A stretch of DNA of 64,000 nucleotides from Zygnema cylindricum. Lineage: Eukaryota; Streptophyta; Zygnematophyceae; Zygnematales; Zygnemataceae. Shown one piece after another: positions 25,101-40,100 of this stretch. The position numbers and the translations under genes were made by a program. Under the pieces are notes generated by a model. It saw only the letters and a list, made by a program, of their open reading frames with translations. It searched no databases and was not told where the DNA came from. The stretch is from positions 340,745 through 404,744 of the forward strand of contig JBBHKE010000248.1 in assembly GCA_037447655.1 (NCBI GenBank). The letters are read 5' to 3'. Numbering within the stretch: position 1 is the stretch's first letter; the number at the start of each line of letters is the position of its first letter.

Positions 25101-28100
25101 TCATGGAAGCAGTGAACGAAGACACTGAAAAAGTCTGTAAGTTCCATAAGTTGAAGTGGAGTGAATTAAAATTGCAAGTTTTCTTCAAGAATTTATTGAT
25201 CAACATCAATAAATTCTCACTGAGAATAGTTGGAAAAGACACTTAAACAATTAGATATTCCGAATATCTTAAGTTGTCCTAATGTAAACAGTACAGCAGG
25301 AAACAAAGAAAAAAGAAACCCACCAATTCAGTAAGTATTGCTTATAAGGTGATTTGAAAATGAAGAGGAATGGCATGCACAACCTGAACCTGAAGTTAGG
25401 ACAGTCTTACTTGTGACCAATTAATTTTATACATACTCCAAAAAAGTACATCCAGGGGAAAGAAAGCCCCTTAGGTTCATAAAGCTTCAAGTCGTCCATC
25501 ATATCAAATAAAGCCTCGGGGCATTTATTACATTAGGTTCAGAAAGCTTCAAATTATCCATCATAAAATAAGTATTAATAAACACCCTCCGGGAATTTAA
25601 CACTCACAAATTTCACGGTCGCCAACAAAAATTACAATGGATGTAATGGCACTGAGCTAATTACTAACAACCGAAGCGATTCCCACATATTCACATTTAA
25701 ACCCTGGTGGATACTCGGTTGACCTTTCTGTATCCAAACCAAACCAGCCAGCAACTCTGAGCATTGAACCCTCAGAGCACGGATACCCAGTAAACTTGCC
25801 TGGAAAACATGTGTTGAAGTATCTTTGGATGGCATTGGTGTAGTCTCCTCCTCTTTGATGTCATATGCAGAAACTAGTCCTGTGAGTTGGTTCTTAGTCT
25901 GGGAACGTGAGAAGTCCTCGTACAACATTTGTTGCAATGGACTCACATCACAGTAGCGGTCCTGGATGATCTTTGGAGGAAGGTCCTTAAGAACTTGATC
26001 TTTCGTCCTACGAAGCATAAAAGGCATCACCTGGCAGCCAGACAGAGTACAACTTCCAATGCTATTACACTTAATAACACTAACAGGCCTCGTGTTTTTG
26101 ACCCAGAATCACATGTAGTGATAATAACACTAAAAGGAGGGGACAGCAGGTAGTTTTTTTTTCGAATCCCGCATTAATGCTAATGATTCTTTTACTCTAA
26201 CGACGATAAACAGTGTAAGTCTACTGTGAGCACACATGATTTTTTTGCTAGCTGGATAAGGAAAATGATTACAAACAACAACAACCAAAAACGTTTGTAC
26301 ATGGTCATGTAAATACCGTTAAGACATCTTCCTTCCCTAACAAGGTAGCATGTTGCTCGGTCCACCGTCAATTGCCAATTAGTGTTAATAACACTAATTT
26401 TGTGCCGGTTTATTTTGCCCCTGAACTTAAAGTAGCTTAATAATACTATTTGTTTTTTTCTTCAAACTGAAACTATAATTAACATTTCGCTAACAGCGAT
26501 TCACGGTGTGCAGGTAAATGCCTTAACAGTCCAATGGCCCCGAGCTTCTGTAAAATTCCTCCAACAATACCATAAATTTTCAGAACAAATTGCACCTCGG
26601 CCTTCACCTTCCTTTATCTACAACAAACAGGAGGGGTTTGTACCTGACGATGGAGCGCTTCAAGAGCGAGAACTCCTGCCTCTGCTTGCTTTGCAGTACA
26701 CTTTGGATCGCGTGAGGCCAAAAGAGGTTTCCCATAAGCTACATGGAACTGCAAAGCCACAAAATACACTCAGTCATTAACTGTCAACAATTCATAATCA
26801 AGCACGACCTATCTAAAAAGAGGCCAAGCTAAATCCTGACCAAAACTGCATCAGGTGGATGAGAAAAGATAGTCACCTGACGCTCGCTGCCAAGAAAGCC
26901 GGGCATGAGGAAGTCGAAAAGAGACCAAAGTTCGAGCACATTGTTCTGTTCCCCCAAGAAGAAAAGGCTTGAGGCTGATTAAAACAGTTGGCAAGAGCTT
27001 TAAGCAACTTCAAGCTTTCATCTGTGAGGCTAGAAAGCATATCCTGGTTTTGCGAGAACATAGATTGCAGTTGCCAGGTAGGAAGTTGGCAAAGAGAAAT
27101 ACCTGCAAAGGTGTTCCAGACAACACAAGACGATGTTCTGCACGGATTCGTTTTGCTGCTTGCGCTGTCCTTGATTTTGCGCTTTTAATCATATGGCCCT
27201 CATCAAGAATACAGAAGTTCCATACAACTTTTTCTAACCATTCAATATCAGCACGTAAAACCTCGTAGGAAGTAATAAGCAGACTGTGATTTGGCAACTG
27301 GCTTCGCAACTGAACACGTTCCCCAGCTGACCCTTCATATTGCAATGGAGATAGCACAGAAGTTGGGATGAACTTCTCAACCTCGTATGCCCAGTGGCCT
27401 ACCAAGGTCGGTGGACAAATCACCAAACACGGAAGAGGGGCTGCATCCGGGCTTTTTGTCAGAGCATATGCAGAAGCACGCTGACAGGTTTCTGATGCCA
27501 TAATGGCTGAAGCTTGCAATGTTTTTCCAAGGCCCTGACCAGATAAGATTCCACAAATTTGTGGTAAGCAAGAAGGTTTTGGCCCCCCTCTCATAAAGGG
27601 ATAATTTTTTTCCATCACGAACTTCAAAAGAGGAAAAGCGCCCAGTTAGATGATTATCAATTCAGAAAAAAGGATGGGCAGCACAGGTCAAAGAAGAAAT
27701 ACAAGTGATTCTGCAATGCTTTAAAATTTTCTGAATATCAATCCACCACTTGCTTGGCCCATTTGATACAAACCCAAGGAGGTTAACAGAAATCAGGACA
27801 TAAGCCGTCCAAAAAAAAAAGAGAATAAAGTCAACGACTCACCATATCATCGCAAAGAATTCCATGTAATCGAAAGCGCACCAGAAACGCAAGCCAATTA
27901 ATGCCCTCCTGCTGATACCTGTTGAAATCACCCAATTGATTCCTGAGTGAGCTCGAGTGAAAAACGTTTTAAAAAATACATGGAGAGCAACAAGGCAGAA
28001 CCTGCTACTATATTCTACTGCAGAACCTTAAACTACACCCAAAACTGGAATTGAATCCCAATTTAACTCCCATGTCCAAGATGTCAAGGAAATGAAAAAA

Positions 28101-31100
28101 TGAACCCTCTCGAAAAAAAGAACCCCCAATAGCGATTCTGACCTGCGAAGGGTGACCTTGAGGGGCACATGCAATTGGTAATCCTCAACCCGCTTGTTGT
28201 CCAATAACTGCTCTAAAAAGTGTGCATCTTCTTCTGCTTTTGCTGCCTGTGCAGCGTCCAGCAGAGGAGGTGGGCCCATGCCCCTTGCCAGAGGCAGCAG
28301 CGGAACCAAAGTGGCAAAACTCTGAGTGACAACCTGTCGCACTCGGGTACTAGGGTCACTCATGCGCCCTAACAGAGGTACCACTAACAACGAAGCATAT
28401 CCCACAAGCTTTGCACCAGCCACATTCACGAGTTCAGCTACCACAGTAGCAGCTCCTCTTCGTGCAGCTTCTGAGGTTGTGTCTGCGAGCATTGGGAGTA
28501 TAACAGCGAGCACAGCCCCCATAACGGCCTGTGGAGCCGCCTTTGCCATTTCCGCAATACATATTCCGGTCATCTTCCTAACTGCAGAATGTTGGTGCCG
28601 TATGCAGCTCATCACTGCTGGAAGAAGACGCAAAAGCTCTCCATGAAGGCCAACATCGAGCAGTGATGCCATAGAACGGATTACCTGCAGCCAATGCCCC
28701 ATTCGCTTACGATAGACGGTTGAGATCTCGCCTAAAAAACTGAAGACCTGCAACACTAGCCAATTGTTGAGTTCTCTATCTGAAAGAGCCCAGGTTCAAA
28801 GGGATAGGCAAGTGCAAAGCCTACGTGACAGGAAAAAATAATCTAGTGCAAAAAAGACAAGACAGGCGTTTGTCCACAGTTGTCATCACGAAGAGACAAG
28901 ACCAACGACAGTGAATAAGCAGCTGATACTACAGAGACAAGGTTTCTAGTAGTGTTGGGTATCGAGGACCTTTTGCCGATATTCGATATATATCGAATTT
29001 CAGGTACCCGATAATCGATATATCGCTTTGATATATCAAAAATCAAAATATCGCGATATATCGAGGCATTCAAAAAAAAAAAATGAAAATTTTCACAGGT
29101 CTCCAAAGTCACGTGTCTTCGGACAAGGTGACCGTAAAATCTTTGCCGAAAAGAAATACGTTTTTTTCCTGAAAGTCAGCAGAGTGAAGGAGATCTCTGA
29201 GGTACATTGACGCGGTACACTTGCGAAGTACACATACATAATACGCAAGTACGGATTTCCATACGAAAATGGTCGGTTTTCAAATCTTTGACGATTTTAG
29301 AGATTTGATCGTCAACTTACAAGGAACCACTCAAATCAAAACACGTATGTAAAAACTTGTTTACAGACGATACGCGATGTAACCGAGGCCTCTGTAATAC
29401 AGAAATTTTGCTGTCCGTACTATTACAGAGACCTCCTGATGTAACCATACCCCAAATAAGTAATTATATGAATTACAGAATTAGTACTTTTTTGTCGGTT
29501 ACATTTTGCGGCGTCTACCTTTAAGTCACGGAACGAAAATCACGTCGTACGTGGCGTATCAGACAATTTGTCTTTTTCGCTAAAATAACATATTACATAA
29601 AAATATAAAATATTAAATTTAATAAAATACAATATATCGCGATAATTTATGTTGGTCCCGGTACGATATATCAAGGATTCTGCTCGATCGATATTCGATA
29701 TATCGAATATCGAAATTATCGCGATATGAATTTACCCGATACCCAACACTAGTTTCTTGAATCCATCAGAACGTACCTGCAAATTATTTACTATTGCTTG
29801 CGGTTCTGCTTGGACAACTGGCAAAGGCCTGTCAAGCCACGATGGCCTTACTCCAAGAGGAACAGTTTCCTCTACAGCTGGCAAGACATCAGACATACAG
29901 TCCCATAGGCGTGGAAGGTGGATGAGCAGGCCTTTGCCAAAGGCCAGAGACAAAGCTTTGAGAGCCAGCTCGGCTCCTCGCCGTGTGATACCGGCTTCCA
30001 TTCGCTCTCGGTCAGCTAGGGGTTCCTGCGTTGTCTCCGAAGGACTCGCGTCCACCTTTCCATTACCTGGTTCTACCAACATCTCATCCTCATCCTCCGA
30101 ATTCTTCTCTGTCACACTCGGGGTCTCCGAAGAGTCAGCACAAGTAAGGGTGCACAAGTTTCGAAGCAGTTTGTCGTTGGGACCCGGCTTCCTCCCCGTA
30201 CACTGCTGGACTAACTCGGCAAGGGCAGTTGCTGCTGCTTGCTGAAAGGCTAACTCCTGTCACCAAAATGCATAGATGTGTTAGAAAAAAAAGCAAAAAA
30301 TAAAAAAAATGCAGCTCAATTGCAAACACAACCGGCAACTGAAAAACAACGTGTGCATCCAAAAGCAAAATCAGACGTGGTCCCTTATGCTATTTATGGA
30401 CTTCCTTCAGCTCGATTTTGAGGTGTCAGTACGCTAACTATAACAGGAAACTGAGCCGATGGAAATTCACCCTATGCTGTAGAATGTACCTTTTCCCGTT
30501 TAATGGCTGTCATAAGTGGCTGAATTATGGGATTCAACTTGGTTGGAAGCTGCCTCATCCACACCACGGCACCTGCAGCTGCTGCCAGCACAGCAACGTG
30601 CATGTTGCTCTGGCCTCTCAACCCACCTCATAGAAACTCAGTGCTCCACACTCAGCTCAGTGCTCTACACTCAGCTTAACTGTCAAAGGTCGAACATGTT
30701 GTTTTGATAAAATTGCGCGCTCTATCTCTATTTACCGCCAACAGTCAGATTCCCTCTGGTTAGCAGAAAAGCACAACTGCATTTGCCTCACAGAAAGAGT
30801 CTCTAGAGAACGAGAGAGCTGAAATTAACCTGAATAGTTTGTAGGTAACCAGCGGTAGTGAGCAAACGCTGTCGACAACCCTCCAAATGTTCCGCAGGAG
30901 AGCCTGCTGATTCAGACACCTTACCCCCATTCCGAAAGGACATAGCAAGCTCCACAGCGGAGTCGACACTCATGGAGTCTACGGACTCCTTCAGTGTGTA
31001 TGACACATTTGCTGTAATGGCTTGCTGAAGCAAAGCTCCCACTTCTGATCGGAGTTTTGCATACGCCCTCGTGGTTTCTAAATATGGTGCCATGCTTCCC

Positions 31101-34100
31101 TGGCTGGGCTGGGCAGGGTCTTGGGAGCCAAGAAGTTCCATAAGCTGAGCACGAAGTGGAAGGACTTCAGGTTTGCTCTGAATAAGCTCGAGAGAACCGT
31201 AGGCCTGTTGTGCCCGGAACCAGGCTGATAGTACCATGCAACCAACCTGCATGCGAGACAAAAAGGTAAACACATGCTGAGTCTCATCACTATAACAGAA
31301 ACTACACCACTAATCGTTATTAGTGCTGAAGTTTTTTTCGCCACTCAACACATCATTTCTTCATGCACACTTGGGATTGTTAATCCGATGCTTGCTATTG
31401 GAAGGCAAGATTCTCACGAACCCACTGGCGGTCTTTGATTGACAACTCTAGCAACCATTAGGGGTGTAGCAACTGTAACGCTCACCAAGGCAAGGAGAAA
31501 TGCTGGAAAAATCTTCTTCAAAAAGTAATCGTATCAGATTGTACATAATCTATGAACGAAAAAGGAATAATCAAAGGTACTGCGTGAACAACCATTCTAC
31601 AGCAAACCTTATCCATTCCCAAGTTTGCAGTTTCAGGTATTAATGCTCAAAAAATATCAAAATTGCCTGCTCACCTGGCGATGAATTGAACTCTGAGACG
31701 CCAATAGGTCCATAATAGGACGGCAAATCACTTGCAGGTTTTCCGTAGGCAAGCATGCTGCCAATCGTCCAAGTGCCCCCGTCACGGCTACACGTGTGGA
31801 AACTGCAAAACCCTCACCATCTGTTGAAACAATGGCCGTCCCCTGTGATGCTCCTGGCAAGGACCCCAACCTCGCAGTAGCCTTGCTTTGTTCCTTCTTA
31901 TTTAACGACCGTTTCCCAACAGACCTGGATGCTGTAATACCAGCAACACCCGGTTGCAGCAGGAGGGAGGCATCGAGAGCAGCTCCTGTAGGAGTTGCTG
32001 CGAGCTTCAGCCAAGATGGCAAATGGGGGCCACTAGACTTTATAAGCTGAGATCCAGCAGCCTGCATCAATTCCCGTACAGAGGGTAAAGAGAAGGTAAG
32101 AAAATAGCGCCTATATACCCATACTCATATGATATTAAAAACATATAGGATACATGAGATAGCCTTCTAGCACACCTTCTAAAAACACAGGATGCTTGTC
32201 AATTGCCCACCCGCAGATCACACCTGAAAATTGTGTGACTAAACAACAAAACCAAGCAAAATGGCCTCCAAAATGCAATCTGAAAAGGGAATGCATGGGA
32301 CCAACCTTTAGAAGGAGGGCCCACACCCGTTGGGAACAACCCAACACTGTTTCACTCCGTTCCAAGAGCATATTTTGCAGCACTAATCGCAGAGCCTCCT
32401 CCACAATGGGACCCACCCATGAGCCTCCATCCTTCCCTCTGTCCTCTGTATTCTCTGCACCTGCCTCCAGAAGCCTTTCCTGCAATACCGATTTTACGTT
32501 CAGCATCAATTATGGGACTCCTAGCATTCTTCACAGTTCCACACCTCCAATCTGTAAGCAATGCTGGGCACTCGCAACCTACACTAGCCCCTTCCACACT
32601 AGGAAGTTTTTTGTCCCACTTCAGTTGGGTGAATGATCTGTCCAGTTATGTGCAAACATTGACGGTAATCACGTAGAAGGAAAGTATGGCTATATGGATA
32701 CAAATGAGACATCCAGATATTCGTACAAACATCTTCAATGACTGTGCCGCACCAAATAATTAAGTCAGACGTCATTGTACAGCCAGCCTACAAGCAAACT
32801 TATTAATAAGAAAAAAGATTTGAAGCGGCATTGACGTGTTCTATTCTCATGGCAAGTCAATGGCTGTGCCGTTTCAAGTATGCTAACTTGGAGACCAGGC
32901 CCAGGACAAGATGGGATTCCAATGGATGTTTGGAAGTGAGAAATTTAAGCTTTTATATAGCTGGAGGTTTTCAACAACTTACCAGTGTCTGCACTGCTGC
33001 ATGACGAACTGCTGATATGTTGTGCCGCATAAGGGGCCACAGACGAGGAGCTAAATCTCTGAGAGGAGGCAGTACCTCGTCCGGCGATTCCGGATCTTCC
33101 ACTGCTCCCAGGGGGTAATTCAGGTCAAGATCCAAGACTGGGCGAGAACCCGATGAAGGAGAAGTGTACAAATGTCCGCAGTTTGTCCGGAGCTCGTTGG
33201 CGTCTACAAATGTCCGCAGTTTGTTGGCGTTTACAGGTGTCGCAAGATATTGGCGACGTCTACAACTGTCACATATTCGAAGTAATGAAGGCGCAAGTAA
33301 CCATTGACATAGGCACACTTTGAAAAGTAAACTGTAAAATCTGCGCTAAAATCCAAAGTAACGTTTCAAAGTTTCGGTTACATGGGAACACGCCCTTAGT
33401 CTATTCGATTTGTTTGCGGCATCATCTCGTCCGTTGATGCAATGTCGACACTTTGCGTACATAGCAATCACTAACGAAATGAAATCGTACTATTTCATTT
33501 CGTCAATATCCGCCGCCCAGTAGTCCAAAACTAAACCTCAACAAATTTCGCTCGAAAATGTGACGCGACGACGCTTTTGACGTCACTTCTTCAATTTTTT
33601 TACCGGGCAAAGAAAAGTATGCGAAATTAACGAAGAGCTCAAAATCATGAAATAATAATGAATATCACCATATAGGCGCCTCTAATTGACGACCCTCGAA
33701 CTTCAAATAGAATTAACAATGCTATTTTCTCCTTTACGCTAATATAGGTTCAGTTTTTATTAATGTAATTTAATGCAATTCAAAGCATAGTTCAAAAGTA
33801 GGCGTTTCTATTGTAGGCCTTCTGTAGGCGCCTTTATCGTAAGTTGTGTTATCGGCTTTTCATGTGATCTTCTTAAATCGCTACTTTTATCAGCGGCCGT
33901 CCAATTGTCCAAGTTTGACGGTTTAAATAAAAAATACCTCAAAACTCAGAGAAAAATAATTTTTTGTCCGAATGTTTTTCAAAATTTAGACATGACGTTT
34001 AATTCTCTATCGATCGATGTGCAACTCAGCCCTGTTACTATTTTTTTTCATTTTGCGACCAATACAATATGGGTCTTAAGGTCATATTGTGTGTTTTACG

Positions 34101-37100
34101 TACAATAGGCATATTGTATGGGCCTACTTTCACCTACTTTTGAACTATGCATCAAACATAAGATTTTCATGCTAAGATAGGTCCGCAGTCAACAGCCCGG
34201 GACCTAACGGTCAACATTTTACCAGGACTTTACTTATTTCAAGGGTATTTAGAAAGTCCCTTTTACACTGCAAGGTTGAGACATTTAATTTCCCCCACAA
34301 AAAAGCATTAAAAAAATAAAATTATCATGCCAAGAAAAGATATAGTACTGACAATTGCAAAACCAACACAACTCCTCGATAGCCTTTGAACCCCCCTCTC
34401 CAATCACTGTAACTCTACTTATATAGTAGCTTCTTCACCCTAACAGTGAGGCAAATGACTAAAAAACTAGGCAAATGACTGAAAAACTTTGTAATCTCTT
34501 GCTGGTCTTGCACATTACTGATATTTATTGATGCACATGTCCATACATAGCAACTGGTTCCGAATGCCCAAATTATTGTAATGCCTGATACTTTTTTGAC
34601 ATTTCCGGAATATATTGTAACAGTGCGGCAATCATTTATTTACCACCGAGGAAAAAGCAATCAGCAAGAAAAAACACTACGGGTATGAAGCATTGTCATT
34701 TACAGTTTGTAATGATCTACTCCACCTGCTCTCACTATGATAGCATAGCTCTGTTACGTTACAATTATTTATGTCCACATCCAAGGAAGAGGTTTTCAAA
34801 CATTTATTAATACATGTTCACTTCTCCTTCGAGGTTGAAACAATATTGTTATTAATGCACTATGGTATGAAAATCTGAGGGAAGCATAGCAGAAACAGAC
34901 ATCATATACTAAGTCATTTACACAATCATGGAGAACAGGATCCTCCAACTGGACTATCTATAGTCAAGAGAGTTGGCATTCTATAAACAAAATATATTAA
35001 CATGCGAAAGGGATAGTATTAACCCACACAAACAAATGGTCAAAACAGCCCTTACAGCTGGGAACACAAGTTATCTAACATTACGAATATCAGCCCATCA
35101 AAATGACCATCGATCAATCCACGGAGTAGTAAAATCCCGTGTTTTGAGTCTACAACAAGGAAGACACATATTTAAAGGCAATCGTGGAAGTTAAACATAC
35201 TAAACATTAGAAATGCGACTTAGCTCAAAATAAGAGTGTTCAAGAGTTCCTCAAAAAAACCAATACCTGTCTCACAGCCACAATGTATTTTACGCCCAAC
35301 AAGCAACCGTGCCGGACTTCCCACTCTGGCCGATCCTGCCATCCTCCAGCCCATCTACCTCAGAATTCACAGAGACTTGCAGACAGTTGTTGCCTGTCAC
35401 TGTGTACTGCTTCATTAAAATGAAAGATCGTGGCAGCCATTGGTGGGGCAAGGAGTTTCTGAGGGACATGCCTGCATCTGAAGCAGCACGGAAAGAGTAT
35501 GGCGTAGGAAAGACAGGGGCATGACCCTTGCCAAAGCTCCAAGGGCCTGTGCACAAGTCTCGCGGATCGGTGCAACCACCTGATCTGATACATAATCCCC
35601 AAACCTGCATCTCCCGAAATAGCAAGTCGTTCCCACCTCAAAGCTCCACACAAATCAGGTGAACAAACAATTAAAGAAAAGGAGATTGGGACTCGAGACG
35701 ACGTTGAATACCAGCAATGACAATTAAATTACCTGTCAAGAGAAAAAATGCAAAGCAGGCGAACAGCACAGTCTTGTTGAAACTGCAGATTTGCTGCTTG
35801 AGCCAGCCGTGCAGTCTCAACCGCTTCTAATACTTTATTATTCTCAACAAGCCTGCCTCCATCCGACCTATGTAATTCAGGTACTGGGGCCCTCTCTGGA
35901 TTTCCTGCTGGAACATCCTCTTGGGAACCTCTTGAAGGTGGCTGTAGACTGGCGCCTGCACTTGCTGCATGACTACTCAAAATTTCCCTCAGAGCCATCA
36001 TGGAACCATGGCGTATTTCCCACACTGCATCACATGAGCAAATTGAAGAAAAAATTAGCACACAATTAAGCAAGTGATTTGAACAGCACGACGCAGAAAC
36101 AGCGTCAATTGCTACAACTATCTCCAAAGACCGCAACCACTTTGCCACACAAAATTATAACTGATCGTGAACTAAAATAGGCCTGCCATAATGGTAGGGC
36201 TCAGAAAACGTATACGATTGCAAATGGAGATGCTAAGATTGTGGCGCATGCCAGTTATCCTCCTTATGAATTCCACAAATTTGTAGCAAAATAACGATGA
36301 TTTCCAGAAGGGAAATAATGGGATCACAAATAGACTTAAAAAAATTCTCCTCCCTGTTTAAATGTCGCTCAAAACAAAAGAGTTCGGTACACCAATAAAT
36401 GCCAGTAGTCTGGACACTACTAGGTTGAAAGAGAAAATAATATGGATTGTTACTTGATTCTCCCCTAAGGATTTTAAGTTCGTAGTTGACATAATGGCTC
36501 TATCGATTAACCTTTGAATTTCCTGAGTTCGCATGCTTTAGACTCCGTTTATTGATTCTCTTTGCATTCTTTAGCCGGTAGACCTTGGCAAAATTTCCTA
36601 CTCTAAGCAATCGAATCATCCCTCCTGTTGCTTTGTTGCGGTGACAGCATCCAAACTCAGGCAGTAGAAAGGATAGTTCTACTACTCGACAACTACTCCA
36701 ACCAACTACTCGACAGAATAGTTGGTTAAAACGCTTCCCTGAAACTCGAGATAAGTTCAAAAATTCTGCAGTGATAGTACCCAGACTATATTCAGCACAG
36801 AAGCCGGTAAAAACGCTCCCTGAAACTTGAGATAAGTTCAAAACAAAACTTTTATCAGGAGAATAATAACTCCGAAACCAAAATTGTTGTATGTTATATG
36901 ATATTGTTGCCTTCCCGGATACAGATAGGAAAATTTTGAACATTGGGGTTATTTGAGCTTAAGTGCCCGGTCGTAGTAAAATTTTGTAGGAAAGAGGTAG
37001 GTAACCTACTAGTGAGAAGGGCGACTTGCTTAGGTGAAGTATCAGTACAAGTATTTTTTAACTTTTTTAAATGCTGGTACTATAAAATTAAATAAGCAAT

Positions 37101-40100
37101 TTTGTATCCTTCCTCACTTCACTTCCCCCGAATTTCTACATAGGGACCCCATAGATGCTCAGCTTACTGTTTGACTTGTAATTATTGCGGCCCCTTGTAC
37201 TTAATGTGCACGCTTCGAGCAATTCACAAGGAGAAATAATACAGTGTGAGCTTGTTGATGGTGGGTCAAAACTAGAAAAGAGTGAAGTTATGCACCATAA
37301 ATAGTTTGGAGGCGAATAATTGAACAGAAAACAATAGTCCACATTAACATGAGTATACAAATCTATTCGGACCAGTCACTTTTAAAACTGTATCCCCAAG
37401 ATTACGTCATCCATAACAATGGATTTGTAAAAAACTATAGCGTATCCATACACAAGTCGCTTATTGGTGTTTGTTGGTAAAAGTTGATCCATCAAGCTCC
37501 ATCAATTAACTCTGAACACGAAACTTTGGCTCTTCAGAGTAGACAGCTCGGTTTTTCAAAGAGGCTTTACTGGGTCTGTTGATTGCACCATATCGCAGCA
37601 AAAAGGTAAAAATGACGACGATGTTTCATTTCTAAAGTATGGTCATGAATATTTGTGCACGGTAAAGCAATAACTCTTCTGTTTTTCAGCGCTTAGCAGA
37701 CTGTCAAAACCGATTTTAGTGAATTGGGGCCCAATGTTGACATTTAACAGTGGCATTTAAAAATATATTTCGCAAGTAGCATTTATGGAGTAAAAACACC
37801 CCAAACCCGCACTGCTTACAATGAAACAAGGGATCCATTCATGTGACGTAAAATTGAAAGTGCTAAACAAGAGATTCTTCAAATGCATCATGTTTAAATT
37901 TCTGATCAACTACTGCCTCAAAAACTCTCTATATAGATGGATAGAAAACTAATCCATAGAGGATGAGCAGGAAGTACCGGGATCAAAAATATCGAGAAGA
38001 AGCTCCTCGCACAAAGTATCAAAAGGCCACCTTCCTTCATTGATGTCAGAGTCTGTACTCTCCATGGCCTCCTCCATGGCATCGCCTCCCTCCACCTGCC
38101 CGCCCCTGCATTACATGTTGCTCAATATCTCGACCGGTCTATTAAGCCATTTTGTACAAGCCAAGTAAACATTCCACTAATGTGCAAGAAGCCTAAAGTC
38201 AGAACTACTCTAATTGCGCAAACACTACAGATGTGCATTAAATTTTCTAATATTTTTTATGGAACAAAATGTCATCTTGCATCTGATGCCATACAATATT
38301 GTATCGAGCAAAGTCTGCCTGCAAGGTTCAGCTAATTGAATTGAAAATAACTCACGGCTTGACCAATACCAAATCCGCTGACCAGATGTTCTAGATTTAT
38401 TCTGTAGTCGCAATCAGTTTATTCTGTCACATCAGCTGGCTTTATCCTGCTGGAGTTATCCATGTCAAAGTTGATGCTTTCGTTGTTAAATAGTCATAAA
38501 ATAGGTTTACCGATTGTTCTTTGATGCCTCAATTTTCTGCATAATATCATTGACAATTCAGAAAATTGCATAAAGCTGGCATGTTATTTGACAACGTTGG
38601 TTTCCTGGATATAAAGCTATTCCCATGAGAAGCTGTCCATGTGCAAACACTAGACCTGCTTGAAATAGAAGGTTGAGCAGCCCAAATTGCAAAAAATGGT
38701 TTTGAGATGAGTTAGATGCTTCAGGAGTAGAACTTGTTGTTCACTTTCTTCTGTTATAACGCCCTTCGCCATATGTGGCCATTAACTGAATAACAAACAA
38801 TGTCACATCACGATATTACTCAACTATTGCAATGTGATAAGTCTTTGGCAATATTATAAAATATTCCAGCCATTTTTCTTGCTCATACCAATTTTTGCAT
38901 AGTATCTGAGAAAACACACCAGAATCACTTGCAGAATGAGGGGAAAGGCTAGCAGAAGACTCAAAGAAAGTGAGGAGTTGTGAGTGTGTCCCTTGTACGT
39001 GAATGCCATATACAGTCAATATGGCATGCAACCTTTCTCTTAACTAGATTCCCAAACAAACACAATTCAGAAATAGCAAGAAATTGCGTCTCAATACTAA
39101 TTCTAGGAAATTGGTAGGTAAAATTATAAAAAGCTTAATCTTCCTCAAAAAAAAAAAAAGAGGAGATCAACCTCATCTGGGCCATTCACACACTATAAAC
39201 TTATGACCAGTGGTGTTCAACTAATGGTTCACAATAGTACATTGCTGCCCATGCAAGTGTATAAAAAGCGGGAATGTACTGGATTTTATGATTGGAATAT
39301 AGTACAGATATTAAATGATACTACATAAACCACATAATGTGGAAATTCTTCAGATCAGTATTCATTTTTAAATGGACACTTGCAATCCACAAATTTTCTC
39401 CCTTCAATCAAGAAATAGGCACACTTTGTGGACCACACAGATTACATGGACGGTTTAAGCTTTCACCAATACTAGAACCGATCAGCCAAAATTGACTCGT
39501 ACAAGAAAACATCAAAGCTAATGCCACAATATTCTCTTTAATGTGACTGTACTCCAAGGTTATTTCCCAATCATTATTGGGGTACAAATATCCTCAATAA
39601 TGAAACACATGGAAGAAGTATGTAAATCTCATGATTTGAAAGTTGTGAACAAAAACACAGAATTTTATGATTTTAAGCACAGTGCAAGCAATGACTGATA
39701 TGCCTATTCCCATCCTAGCGGACTTCCATCAATTAGAGGCTTTTCAATAGTGAATCAGGGTTGCTATCCGGCCAAAGAACTATTCATACTATTCATGTCT
39801 TCTAATACATTTGCACATAAAGCTGAAATTCCCATCGACCAGACAATCTGCTAAACTTCCAAGTTGTAAGCAGTTTAGAATGACTGAGGCTTAGCTCTTT
39901 GGAAAAAACAAGTGTTAGCCATAAATTGCCTTCCACACATATCTCAATGATCGATATGCACTTTTTGCCAATTAAATCTAACATCCTTGCCAGGTACACG
40001 ACACATACAATATTGGCTAATGCAAAAGGACTGTCATCAACTATGACATTAATGAAGCTTCAAGTCTTTGACAACTATACACCGGGGTAACACATCAATT

